From Triplophysa rosa (lineage: Eukaryota; Chordata; Actinopteri; Cypriniformes; Nemacheilidae): a stretch of 64,000 bases of DNA. The notes beneath the pieces are model-generated. The model ran no database searches. It saw only the letters and a list, made by a program, of their open reading frames with translations, and was not told the origin of the DNA. The DNA is taken from NCBI RefSeq assembly GCF_024868665.1, contig NC_079898.1, positions 22,335,745-22,399,744 on the forward strand, in the 5' to 3' direction. Of this stretch, positions 1-50,358 are shown in pieces. The translations under genes and the position numbers were made by a program. The stretch's first letter is position 1. Every line of letters begins with the position of its first letter.

Positions 1-143
1 TTTTTCAGTCATCCTTTGTTTGTCACTGGGTTTTGCAAATATCTAACCAATACAAAGCATTTAAAAAAGTACAGTGTTTATTCCACTTCCTGGAAAACAG
101 TGAAAGTGAACATCTGAGGTTTCGGAAGGACAGCAACGATTTG
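1..143. repeat. inverted-repeat element copy 1 (cut by window edge)
   Basis: Shares the blocks TGTCACTGGGTTTTGCAAAT, ATCTAACCAATA and GGTTTCGGAAGGACAGCAAC with copies at 6743-6975 and 25740-25987. Only the right half is inside the window. Confidence 0.7.
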
Positions 144-1889
144 GTTTTCTAACATTTTTTGTGTGAATCCCACGTAAATTCCAATGTGAAACAGCTGATT
201 ACATTGTAAAAATGTAAAATTCATGTTTTTTTTTTTCTTCAAACAGAAGAATAAAGGAGAAATGTAGAGACTTATGTGGTTTAAAAACAGACAAAGCGGA
301 TGTATTAAATGGAGTTCTCGTTTATTTGTTTCAACGTCATTTGCCTCAAATATGATCATAATGCATTTCAGTGTAAAAATCATTCCTTACAAAGGTTTAC
401 AATAATGTCTAGCAATAATTCCAGAGGAATACGATATCATATTTATTGTCATCGTAACAATGACAATGGGAGACAGTGCTGATGAGTTTCTATTGCAAAT
501 CAAAGGCAGTGAAGCTGTCAGCTAGGGTTTGTTGGCATTTTCTGCATGCGGTTTCCTGTAGATCGAATTCCCTTTCAATGGGACAGTCCATAAGATCGAG
601 AAATTAAAAAAATAATAATATTCGAGTCTTATGAAGTGCAGGGTGTGTATTTGAATATGTTGCACATGTAAAAGTGCAGTTTCAGTTCTGGTCACCACTT
701 TAGGAAAGTTCGTAGTATGGGTGCACTTTTCAGAACTGGTCATACATTCGCAGGACGTCTGTGGCCCCATTGCCGGTTGTGTGACTGAGGAAAGTCTCTT
801 CACTTGCCAACACTGACCCTGAAGTGTCCTCACAGTGATTAGCATGTGATTCAGTAAAACTGTAATGGATATGACAAGGAATTTATTCCGTGTAAACAGT
901 TTGGACTTCTTGGTGCCCCCCGTAGGAGACTCTGGATGTTGCCGTTGTCCAACACGAGTTTCACAGTTTGGGAGATGAAATCCTTAGGTTGATAGATGTT
1001 ACGGTTCATACGTTATATCAATGTTTGGCACATGATTTGTCAGATTGATAATGTGAACTTTACTAATAAAAAGTTAAAATATTTATTATTTGCTAACCTT
1101 TCTGTTAAACCTGTATGAGCTGCTACTTGAACAATTTAAACAAAATTAAGAAAACATTTTCTCTTTTTGTTCCATTACAGAAAGCTTTTGTATGGTTTCA
1201 ATTACCATAAGTGCATGAGTCGCATGTTCTGCAATAATAATGCATGGAAAATATCAAACAAAGTATTGAACATTTCTTTGTGATCCACATAAAATGTCAA
1301 GTTGTAAAGGTTAAAATAATGAAAAAATTATAAAAATTAAAAAATTATAAAAAATAAAAATCTAAGATTTCAAGAACACAGTTGTACAATCAGAATAAGT
1401 AAGAATGCGGACATAAATTTACATTATAAAATTAAAGGTCCTATTGAGATTATTCTCAAAACATTATGAATTTAAATTTATAATAGTGTTTTTATAAGAA
1501 TATTTAATAAAACTTATTTTTTATGTAGACGTGGAAATAAAATGCCATCATGTTAAAGTGAGTAAAAGAATTCAGATTTTTTTCATTCTGAACTTTTCGT
1601 TTATGAACAGTAAAATGACAGACAATGAAATGAATCGAAGAAAAAAATCACGATCGGCAGCGACTTGAAATTGTGGGCATTAGTCACATTGGTGGTAACA
1701 GCTGTCTGGCTTAAGTTTCCCAATTCATTATCATTGTTGACATCCACTGACAGAAGGGAGAATTAAAAAAAAAAGATTTTTTGTCATCATGGCAAATACA
1801 GCCATTCCTAGAGAGCCTTGTTTACTGAAGATGATGGGATGAACTATTCCAAACACCATCCAGTCTCTTGAACATGACACAAGCGTGTG
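1..1889 (-). other. slc35f3 3' untranslated and downstream DNA
   Basis: AT-rich DNA downstream of the slc35f3 stop, with no supported coding sequence. Several AATAAA signals on the minus strand (for example near 1087 and 887) could end the transcript; I cannot choose between them. Positions 1 to ~143 are the truncated end of a dispersed inverted-repeat element also present at 6743 and 25740. Confidence 0.5.
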
Positions 1890-41123
<39,234 letters not shown>

Positions 41124-42084
41124 GAATGAGACAAGACCACTGTTCACAAGCACACAGAGACACGGACTGAACGGACCCACTCATCCACACTCACGCGCTC
41201 CAGCCGTGGCATATTACATTCTCGCCAGAATAGTAACGGCTGTCACACCTCCAGTAGTTTTCAGATGTACAGCGACATCTAACGGTAGATGCGTGTCAGT
41301 GCTGCGTGGAGATTGAAGGGAAATGCATTTGAACAACATACTATATTGTAAAGTGTTAGACACCCGTTTTTAATAAAATAAGGTGTCATTTGTCAAATTA
41401 ATAAATGTTGATTAGTTCACATATAATTTAGTAAAACATGAATGAACAAAGAATAACTGTATTGGTATTAACTAGCAATGAGAACAATGATAAAAGCCAA
41501 AGAAAACCAATACAAGGAGTTTTAGAAACATACAGTAAGCAGTGAAAAAGACTACTTCATCATTATGTCCTCTGCATTGGTTTTGGTAAACAACACCTTA
41601 TTATTTCTCCACGGATAAGTTTACACAAAAAAAAACATTGCGTCCCTATTACAAGATACAAGCAATCTTTAGTGGCTAAAAATAGATGACATCTAAAGAG
41701 CTCCGATTTATCTTACTACTGTCGTGTGTTTTTTATAGAAAGAAAAGCACAATGCCCCAAATTTGAGGGCTTTGCCCCAGTAACAAATTTCAAAGAATTC
41801 TATTCTGTGCCTTCAGAGAGAAATGAGAAAAATGTATTCACTAGATATTTTGTGTAGTATACATGTTGTGTAAAAGTACTATTATCAACTTTATGAACGT
41901 CCTTCAATATGCACAGATGTTTTTGTCTCGTAGACTGAAAACGGATTTTATTAAGAATATTCCTTTGTCTCATCTTGAACTAGAAATGCTCAAGAGAGTG
42001 CAGGGTTTTCTGTGCAAGTGCAAGTGTTTCATAGCTCCCTCCAATCAAAAACAATCACGACATACTTATTTTTTGAGGATGTAC

Positions 42085-42560
42085 TCTTTCATGTTTAAAG
42101 ATAAAAATTATGGCTTGTCCTTTGTGGCTGTTTTCGCCCGGAATTGATGTCGACACACTTGTATTTGGGTCATCAGCTATCCTTGTTGCCATGTAACCAA
42201 AGATGCTGTGTACAGTGTGCTGATGGGCTCTCAACTGGAACTCGAGTCCAAAAACCAGAAAACTCGCTTTCAGCTCTGAAGCAACATATGAGCTATAATT
42301 ACAGTACTCTGAAAATAACAGGAGTTCAATTTTAAATCTGCTGTCCATCACTAAGAACAAGTGGAATGTGACTTTCACAGAGGTAGTGTTGTGTATAATG
42401 CATCTACTAGAACTAATAAAAATGATATGTCCTTTCACCATGAACCCATCAAGTATGACGTGCATGATTTAATTGTCCAAGTTCTCCAGAAAAAAACAAG
42501 AGAAAATCAGGATCAAAGAAGAGAGGAAGACCAAGCGCAGAGCCAAAGCAGCAGCCATCA
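42085..42560 (+). pseudogene. decayed coding-like stretch of unknown origin
   Basis: One plus-strand frame is mostly open with only scattered stops and reads in pieces: SPGIDVDTLVFGSSAILVAM, NWNSSPKTRKLAFSSEATYE, LLSITKNKWNVTFTEVVLCI and a basic tail KIRIKEERKTKRRAKAAAIN. It ends just upstream of LTR-like DNA. I do not recognise the family; a broken retroelement gene is one possibility, chance is another. Confidence 0.25.
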
Positions 42561-42664
42561 ACGGATGATATAATTTCTAAAGTTACACAAATTATAAGGT
42601 TGATTCGTCAACAAGAACAGATCTATAAGAAGTTAATGATGCTATTAAGGAGGATAATATTAAT

Positions 42665-43057
42665 TGTAGCGGCCCCTTGGATTTATTGATCCAGACGCAG
42701 AGAGTTTCAAACGGGTGTTGGTTTATTTCTTCCTCTCAACGAGAACTATGCACCATAAGAACCTCGTACACCGTGAAAACTCATTTCGCTCTCCAAGGGC
42801 GCTAATCAAAGAGCTTCCACCATCAGCTAGCATGCTCTCTAGCTCGACACACCCTCACAGTTCGGAGCTAAGTTTTACCGTTCCTCCGACGATGCATGAG
42901 CACCACATTGTGAAGAGAGAGTAACCGGAAGTTTGGCGTCACAAAAAACATCGGAAGAAGAAAACGGCGCTTTTCAAAATAAAAGCAGAACAGACCACAA
43001 GGTGGCATTGTAGAACTACAATGTCTTGTTAACGCATAAATATAATACTGAGTAGGA
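42665..43057 (-). mobile_element. possible LTR fragment ending GCTACA
   Basis: Read on the minus strand the right-hand end is AATAAATCC...GGCCGCTACA, a poly(A) signal about 18 nt before a CA end. TTAAT precedes it (42660-42664) and recurs at about 43058. The GCTACA end is shared with the 375-bp insertion at 57284-57658. Limits are tentative. Confidence 0.35.
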
Positions 43058-43139
43058 GAGTATTAATGCAATTTATCGGACATTTACATTAATAACTAGT
43101 AACATTTGTTCTAACTTAGAAATAGCCACAGCCAAGGTT

Positions 43140-43650
43140 GACACTTTGTCACTGATTGAAGAATCAGCGCTGGCTGTCGATATGAATTATATTTTGTAGC
43201 CACGCTTACGCTTTTGCAACATATAAAAGCCCCAGACCGTTATGTAAAACTTTCGCGAGAGCTGGAAAGTTTAGTTGGAGGTGTTATGCTTTGTATAGCA
43301 ACATGGGTCATAGGTGTTAACGGTTCTGCGAGATGATGTCTCCATTGAAGTTACAAGATGCAAATTGTTTGTGCATAGGTAGGAAAAACGATGTATAGCA
43401 CAGTTTTGATAAAGGTTTTGTGTGTTTAAGTCCAAATAAGGAGTCTTCACCCTGCGACATAGCCCCTCTGTATATCTGGGACACTATAAAAAGAGACTCT
43501 GGACATTGTTCCAGGCCAAACCTTGTGGTGAAGACTTCTCATTGTTATGTTTGTGTGATTACTTTTTATGATTTGTTATTAAAGCGAAGCCATTCTCTAT
43601 GGTGATGCGTTAAACCTCTTTTAACAAGTCTCAGTGTGAAGTAATTACAA
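43140..43650 (+). other. LTR- or promoter-like DNA, unresolved
   Basis: Contains two TATA-like boxes (CATATAAAAGCC near 43222, ACTATAAAAAGAG near 43484) and an ATTAAAG signal near 43577, arranged as in a long terminal repeat. No matched target duplication or partner copy was found, so the element's limits are unknown. Confidence 0.3.
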
Positions 43651-45261
43651 ACATACTTATTATCTGAACCTGAACAAAACCACGATCTAGTCAAAGTGAC
43701 CGAACCTCATGAGCTGAGCAGGACACCGCCCTGGGGACAGCTGGATGCCTGACAGCGCACTCAATCTGAAGGTGAGATCATATCTATAGTATGCATTTGA
43801 GGCTTTTCAAGGCAAATGTGTGTGTGTAGGATGTATTGAACTTGATTTATGGATTGTGGAAGTTGCTGTTAGGGTGTTTGGGTGTCCAGGCGGTCTAAAT
43901 ACCTTATACGACAGTAGAAGAGAGAAGAAACACTAAAACCACTAAATTCCCCCTATGGGATTCACAAGTGTCAGCAAAACCAAGCCGAACGCAGCAGATG
44001 ACGTGCGTTTAAAAGAGAAAGAAAGCCACAAGACGACATGTTAAGTGACGAACTGGGGGTTCTTTATGAAAATATTTCTCAAGGGATTTGCATGTCTCAC
44101 TTGTCTTTTGTTTGCCTCTGGAGACCATAAGTTTTGGAAACATCTTGTCAAACTGACCTTTCTCTGTATTTCTTGCTTAAGGATCTCATCACCATGCGTG
44201 AAAATCCATTGTTTTTTTCCACACTTTCTGAACAGATACTATGGAGGAAGTCTGCAGAATGAATTTAAAACATGGTAAAAAATTTTAAACAAAGTTAATA
44301 CATACAAACAAAATGGTGGGGGTTAATAATTAACCAGAATTTCAATACATCACTTTCAGTGAAAGATTACAGTAATGGATTATTATTAATGTGTACATGA
44401 CACTATGATTTTTTGAAATATGTACATGCACAATATACTTAAATCCTATAATGAGTGATGCAAATTTACTTAGGTATGCCATATAATAAGATCCCTTTGA
44501 TTTGACTGATGTAAGGTAACACAATCCATTCAGCTGTGGAAATGTCACAAATCTCTGTTTTGCATACCTGTGTGCAGATGGGAAAGGAAGGATGGGGGAT
44601 AATTGGACTCCCTGCTCTGAGCCCTGTGTCCAAATGCTCACATCTTCCAATTTCACAGACAGCACTTTACATTCAGGTGAATAATATGTGCTCTTGTTTG
44701 ATTGTGTTTGTTGCTGAGGAGAGATGGACTGTGCTCTATGCAAAGAAAATGGTTTAAATGTGTGTTTTCAGAATTGTGTAATACAATAAACATGTGTATA
44801 TTAGGGCATATTTGTGTGAACATGTAGGCTATCTTCACATTGGGGCTCTGATACTTATATTAATATTCCGTGAACCGGAGGTTGCGATCGTTTTTACTTC
44901 CGTATTCTGACACATTTCCGAGTGAGACAATTGGGCGTGGCTTGCATTTTTCACTGCGAATTGATTGGATGTGTAAAACAGTTGTTGCATTGATTTTGAA
45001 ACGAAGCTGGCAGCAGACTCCGGCCAAAAAAAAGAAAATGACCCACATTGATAAGCTATTTACTGTGAACGCTGCAATATTTCATGAAAAAATAAGAATT
45101 TTTCATTTTTAATTTCACTGGAACAACAACATAAACAAGTTACTGCGCATTTGAATTGTGAACTTACGGTACACATTCACAAACAATAGAGTGCCTGTAG
45201 ATTATTTCTGATAACAATAAAAAGAAACTGAGAAGAACCGTTACTAAAATTGTCTCTCCAA

Positions 45262-45532
45262 CCCTTACGAAAATTAACCATGTTTTTTTGTGGTACAAGT
45301 GTAGTAACCATGATTTTTTTAGGTGCATTGATTACTTAGGGCAAAACCATGGTTTTACTACAGTAACCATCGTTTACTATGGTTTTTACAAAAAACATGG
45401 TTTTCAAAACCATGTTTATTTTGTGATAACCATTGTTTTACTACAGTTAATCGTTTTTATTGTTTTAACTGTAGTAAAACCATGATTTTTCAATTTTAAC
45501 TGTAGTAAAACCATGGTAAATTTTCGTAAGGG
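45262..45532. repeat. palindromic element built of CCATGGTTTTACTACAGT units
   Basis: Inverted ends CCCTTACGAAAATTAACCAT and GGTAAATTTTCGTAAGGG. The interior is nearly all alternating AACCATGG and GTAGTAAAACCATG units in both orientations, so the whole 271 bp can fold on itself. A related, weaker block lies near 3190-3300 inside the hAT element. Confidence 0.8.
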
Positions 45533-46672
45533 ATATTTTGAATTTAGACTCCAATACCAAGCTCAACCGCTAGATGTCAATGTACCATACGGTGTCTTCA
45601 AATGCTACCGAACTACGGGACCCATTCAACAAATTGTTTATAAAATAAAATGAGCATACAACAAAATTCAACAAATCGTTTATTAATGTCCTAACAAGTT
45701 GGTTGTCATACAGTATTTCACTATTAGTAAGGACCCTCACAATTATAACAAAATTATTTGTGCATTCAAATAATTCCTATCCAAAACGTCATAGACAGTA
45801 CTTAGTAGTAACCTACTTTTAAAAATCTTTTGGCTGGTGAGTTAAAACATTAAGGTTGTGCTTTCATGGGATGCCATCTGAATCCAGAATGACCCACTGA
45901 TAGAGATGAAAGCCATCAGTACAGTCAGGGTTTTTAATTTCTTCTGCATGTCATTGTTTCTATGTGAAGGCCAAACATATCAAATTTCACACTAGCAAAT
46001 TACTTTGACTAAATCACTAAATCTGTTTCCTGTGTTGTCCTGGTCCTTGCCATCATAATGGCGTACGAGTGTTGCTATGGTAACAGCTAGTAAGCCAGAA
46101 TGTCTCTGCATGGCTCATAGTACAGTAAGATACACTCAAGATGTCTTATGTCTTCTCCTCTGTCACTTCCTCCAAGCTGTTCCACAGATTTTGCTGTGCA
46201 CGTACATGTTTTTTTGTGCGGGCGTGTGCTGGTTTGCATGTTTGCACACATAGTGTAGTAATTTTCCCAGTCCAGCAAAACGCCTCTATACATAAATCCA
46301 CAAAGGCTTAGCTGGACTTGGCAGTCTTCTCATTCCCTGTTTTGATAAATTGCTCATTCCCAAACAATGCACATATTTTAGCAAGTAACAGCGTGTATGA
46401 GTTTATGACACTGGCATGATGTTACTAGAGGGATGTATTCAGCTCAGTGGGCCTCCTGCAGTCTCTGCTTCCTCATCTTTTTCCCTCTCAGAATAAATAT
46501 AGACTTCTATCACCAGAAGGGAGAGACAGTAAGAATGAGAGAGAGAAAGAGCACCTGATGGGGTCTATACTCTCCAATCCTCGGTGAAGTGACAGCAGAA
46601 TCCAAGATCAGTGGCCCTTCTGCCCTTCTTCAATTTCCTTGGCACACCATTTGTTTTCTTTTTGAAAATGTA

Positions 46673-46720
46673 TTATAATGATGACATAAGAGAGATTAAT
46701 TCCTTCTGCGCTTCTTCGTC
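46673..46720 (-). CDS. rmdn2: rmdn2-like last exon F
   Basis: 48 nt: [15 protein letters not shown] and TAA (46675-46673). It matches the family's EDKEAQKE... terminus. The acceptor is CTCTAAAG. Confidence 0.8.
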   Translation of the reverse strand, partial: DEEAQKELISLMSSL

Positions 46721-49700
46721 CTTTAGAGAAAGCAAAAGAAATTCGGTTGTGGGAAAGAATTACAATGCCAAGACAAAGTAGAGAAGAGAGAGCAGTTATA
46801 TCAAAGGTGTGTGATTCATCTGAATGAGAAAAGCACCTCTTTAGTCACGACGCTCAACGCTGAGGAGGCGTCGCACATCTGACGGGCTTGAGTCCTCTGA
46901 CCCAAGTCTTTGTAACACTGACAAGAGAAAAGTGATGCATGGGGTTATGTTTCATTATAGGAAAACATTACCAGAAGTGCTAATGTGCTATGTTCCTCTG
47001 TGTTCTTTAGGGAGGTGTTGGCTCTGGTCCAAGACCTATCAAGCCGACTTAATAGGCAGCACTTTCAAATATTACAGGAGCACTCAGGATGCTTTTTTGA
47101 TAAATTCGGAACAAAAACAATCCCATAATGCACTGCGACATGGTGAGGAATAGGGTTGTACCGGTACAATGCCACGGTGGCATCACAATGCTAAAGTTTA
47201 AAAAATACCCGCAACGCCGCTATTTTTGAAACTGTAGTACCGCAAGTAATGTTGCATATGCGCATTAAAGTTAATTTGAACACTTCCATCTGCCTAGTGT
47301 CTCTCTCCTAAATGAATTAGGGGTTTGAATGACTCGGACAAGATAATGATTTAGTAGGGATGTAACAATAGGAACGATATCGTGTTATCGCAATAGCAAA
47401 ATTGTCTCAATACTACCGTGGTCACATGACTGTATGAAACGATAGGTCTACCAGGCCTAAAATAGAGAATGTTCGAAAAATTATCCTTTGTCAACGTCTA
47501 TCTGGTGCAATTATTTTATGTTTCCAAGCAACAGTTATGATTAGAGGATAAAGAAAATAGGATGCTTATGGAACGTTTCCAAGTCATCTTTTGTCATTTT
47601 AAATACCGCAATAAATATTGTATGAGGTATTATCGTACAGTGAGATTTTGATTTATTACATCCCTATGATTTAGAGAGTCATTTATCAAGACACTTGCTT
47701 CATTCTGGAATAAATCAGCCGTTTTGAACATATTGGTTGAATGATTCACGGACACAGTTTTAAAAAGGCCCGCCACCTACTGGCCGTTGTAGTTTCGCAC
47801 TGAAAGTAAGCCTAACTTTTCTCTTTTTAAACATTGCTGTACAAATAAAATTTGGTGAAATTTGCTACAAGTGATCCAATTACTACAGTTAACACTACAA
47901 AATATTGTAGTGTACCGTACAATGCAGTTTAATATAGTAAATACAAAATGTTTAATTTAGATTTGTGGATTAAGGAAATTTGGTTTATTTTATGGTACCA
48001 TATCGCAACATATGTTTATGGTTCCATGATAACCCTAGTTAATACTACAGTACAAAATATTGTTTTTACTATATTTACTATTATAAATACAAAATGTTTA
48101 ATTTAGATATATATATTAGAGAAATTTGGTATATTTTGCACATTTCAATTATGCATAGTATCAAGATACTTTAGCTGGTACAGTGTCGTATATATGATTA
48201 TGGTATCGTGACAACCTTAATGTACAGTATATTTGTCAACTACCTATATGCGTTAGATGGACCTGATAGGAATATCACTAGATTTTGAAACCACAGGGTT
48301 GGGTCAAATACGTGAAACATGGTTGGGTTTGTCCAAATTTGACCCAACCATAAGTTAAAGCAAGCAACCCAGCATTTTTTGAGCGTAAGATCAAAAAACA
48401 ACAATTGTTACCTTGGCTAAATACACATAATTGTATTTGCAGTATTTGGGACTGATCTCTTCTGCCTGCGAAATACAAAATAAGAAAGAAAGCAAATAAA
48501 TATACAGTCATATATCTGAGCATGAAGGTCAGGTCAAATCCATCAAAACACGACGACTACAGACTGGTGCGAGACCTCCACACAAGGCTGTTTATGTAAC
48601 AAGGTTTGTGTGCATTTCAGGGGGACTTAATATCCGTACGTAGACTACTGAAAAACACACCCGTCACGAAAAGGAACCACACCGAGTCTCAGCCACGAGT
48701 CTCCAGCGCATTCCTCAACAATTTGAGTGTACAATGAGATATTAAACAATTATCATTGCAGGTCGTAAACCTCCACCCTATAATCAGGGCGGTAAATAAC
48801 ACCTCAGACATTTACAAGCCTTTCACAATCGCACAAAAGAAACGCTGCAGATTTTCTGTAAAATAAACTAATCAAAGGTATACGGCATCTGTCCTTCATT
48901 CATAAATGCTGTGACAGCCTATTCACACGACATATCAAGCTAGTTTATATAAAAGTGCGTCATTCAGCGCATGTATAAGAACAGGTTGAGGGTTGAGTTT
49001 TGTTCTAAGAAAATTGAATGATTATATTAACGATAAAGTTGAAAGAAACACTCCGTTTTTCTCCCCTGCTCCCTGTCTAGATGTTGTATAACGCTGCAGA
49101 ATGTTTGTCAGAAAGCAGAGCAGCTGTTTGGAGAGTTGTCTTGGCAGAGCACAACAAGTCAAAGCACAGGCCCCTTAAATAAGAAATGATGGTTGCGATT
49201 CAAAGGCTATGAGAATTTTAAAAAGACAGCATAAAAACGTCAAATGCAGGAACACACATTAAGCTCTTTTTATAATTCAACATGGCTTGTTTTTAAACAG
49301 ACCCCCAAGACACAACCCTGCGCAGACCGATCTCTTCAAGACAGTGTACGTCACGTACACTTTGAAAGTGTTTATATATATACAGTATATACAGTATGTT
49401 CCAATTAAGTGTCAATTTATAATTTTGCAAAGCTTTGTACCTTAAGAAAGTTCTGCAGGGCATCCTGGACCGTGGCACTGGGCGGCTCTCCAAACAAAGT
49501 GGCAGCAATTTTCCTCTCAATCCATGTACACTGTGCCACCTGAACATGCCACATGCTTATCGTGAGTGTAAAGAGTTTGCACAATGAACTGAGCATGTGA
49601 AGTGTAATGTGTAGAAGTGTAGTGTAAAGTGTAGTGTCTAATGCCGAATGTTCTTTCACTTACAGCATAACACCAGCGACCCAACAGGTAATATGACACA

Positions 49701-50358
49701 GGATCCTCGGGTTTTAGCTCAATTGCTTTATCCAGATGATCCTTGAGAGAAACAGAGAGAGAGAGACAGAAAACGTTGAGACGAAGATAATTTATTTCTC
49801 AACTTGTCTTTTGCTGATCTGTACAAACCCACCACACACGTCTGTTCACCTTTTCTCGCTCTCGTGCTGTTACCTGCAAGTGTTCTGCAGATGTGTATGG
49901 CGTTTGCCAAAGATATAATGCTATGTGTATCAGAAATAATCTGCTCTTATGAAATGTGCACGTGTGTGTGTGTGTGCGTGTGTGTGTGTGTGCGTGGTAC
50001 CCTCATTCTATTTCCTCTGATAAGAGACCCTATGTCTCACACAAGCCTGGCGCTTCAACTCACATCAACATTCAATCATTTAGACCTCAGGCAGAGATTA
50101 TCTCAGCACTGTAAAATCATTCCCAGGTTTTAAAACGCCTGCATGTGAAGTGCAAAACTCCAAGAGTCACATCTGTCAGACAATTATTAACTACTGTACC
50201 AAAGTGTCCAAGGGATTGTAACCGGTCTCTTATATTTCCAAAACTTAAAATAAAACATTACTGTATTCAAATCAATACCCACCTTAAAAAGATGGCCATT
50301 TTTTATCTTATTCCTGGTAGTCTCATATTCTGCCGTTAGGCCACAGAGTATAGCATAC
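46673..50358 (-). CDS. rmdn2: rmdn2-like, regulator of microtubule dynamics 2 (C-terminal exons)
   Basis: Six consecutive exons encode about 144 C-terminal residues of an RMDN (FAM82) protein: 50358-50283, 49741-49664, 49539-49441, 48465-48412, 46917-46837 and 46720-46673 with stop. All junctions have GT/AG sites and compatible phases. Signature pieces are [74 protein letters not shown] and [11 protein letters not shown]. These are TPR-like helices of the family, which binds microtubules (C. elegans RMD-1) or, for RMDN3, tethers mitochondria to ER. RMDN2 fits better than RMDN3 or RMDN1. The N-terminal exons were not found between 50359 and 64000. Two of the exons recur at 58999-59679. Confidence 0.85.
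46837..46917 (-). CDS. rmdn2: rmdn2-like exon E
   Basis: 81 nt, 27 codons, starting [20 protein letters not shown] and ending VVTKE. The acceptor is CTCTTGTCAG and the donor GTGCTT. Confidence 0.83.
46918..48411 (-). other. rmdn2-like intron with nested hAT-like elements
   Basis: Holds an element that starts TAGGGTTGTACCGGTACA at 47151 and has a matching inverted end near 48219, with a second small hAT element at 47355-47666 inside it. The stretch 47885-48219 contains an internal repeat of about 150 bp (AATACAAAATGTTTAATTTA occurs twice). No exon seen. Confidence 0.65.
47355..47666. mobile_element. non-autonomous hAT-type element with 8-bp target duplication
   Basis: 312 bp with ends TAGGGATGTAAC and TTACATCCCTA (one mismatch) and a perfect flanking 8-bp repeat TGATTTAG (47347-47354 and 47667-47674). 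No coding capacity. Confidence 0.85.
48412..48465 (-). CDS. rmdn2: rmdn2-like exon D
   Basis: 54 nt, 18 codons: [18 protein letters not shown]. It continues the family pattern after NFLK. The acceptor is TTTCGCAG and the donor GTAACA. Confidence 0.85.
48466..49440 (-). other. rmdn2-like intron, nothing recognised
   Basis: Intron between exons C and D. Mixed-composition DNA without a clear repeat, open frame or RNA gene; a TATATACAGTATATACAG low-complexity run sits near 49374. Confidence 0.6.
49441..49539 (-). CDS. rmdn2: rmdn2-like exon C
   Basis: 99 nt, 33 codons. It encodes [20 protein letters not shown] and then [13 protein letters not shown], the most diagnostic RMDN segment. The acceptor is TGTTCAG and the donor GTACAA. 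There is no second copy in the window. Confidence 0.87.
49664..49741 (-). CDS. rmdn2: rmdn2-like exon B
   Basis: 78 nt, exactly 26 codons, phase 0 at both ends. It encodes [20 protein letters not shown] and then GRWCYA. The acceptor is CTCTCAAG and the donor GTAAGT. An identical copy lies at 58999-59076. Confidence 0.87.
50283..50358 (-). CDS. rmdn2: rmdn2-like exon A
   Basis: 76 nt, entered in phase 2 and left in phase 0. It encodes [20 protein letters not shown] and then GHLFK, after an ATAG acceptor and before GTGGGT. An identical copy lies at 59604-59679. Confidence 0.85.

Larger units (their letters stand above)
41124..46672. other. intergenic region between rmdn2-like and slc35f3
   Basis: Both flanking genes are on the minus strand, head to tail. 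No intact gene was found. It contains an unidentified decayed coding-like stretch (42085-42560), LTR-like DNA (42665-43650) and the palindromic element at 45262-45532. The last few hundred bases before 46673 are probably the rmdn2 3' untranslated region. Confidence 0.55.

Noticed and set aside
43690..43760. Possible plus-strand exon ending at GAAG|GTGAGA
   Set aside because: A donor-like site alone; no frame, partner or homology.
49441..50358. Assignment as rmdn3 or rmdn1
   Set aside because: RMDN1 lacks the GRWCYA..WIERKIA pattern, and RMDN3 is remembered with different residues at [13 protein letters not shown] and the YVYLAKCY exon; RMDN2 fits best, though not beyond doubt.
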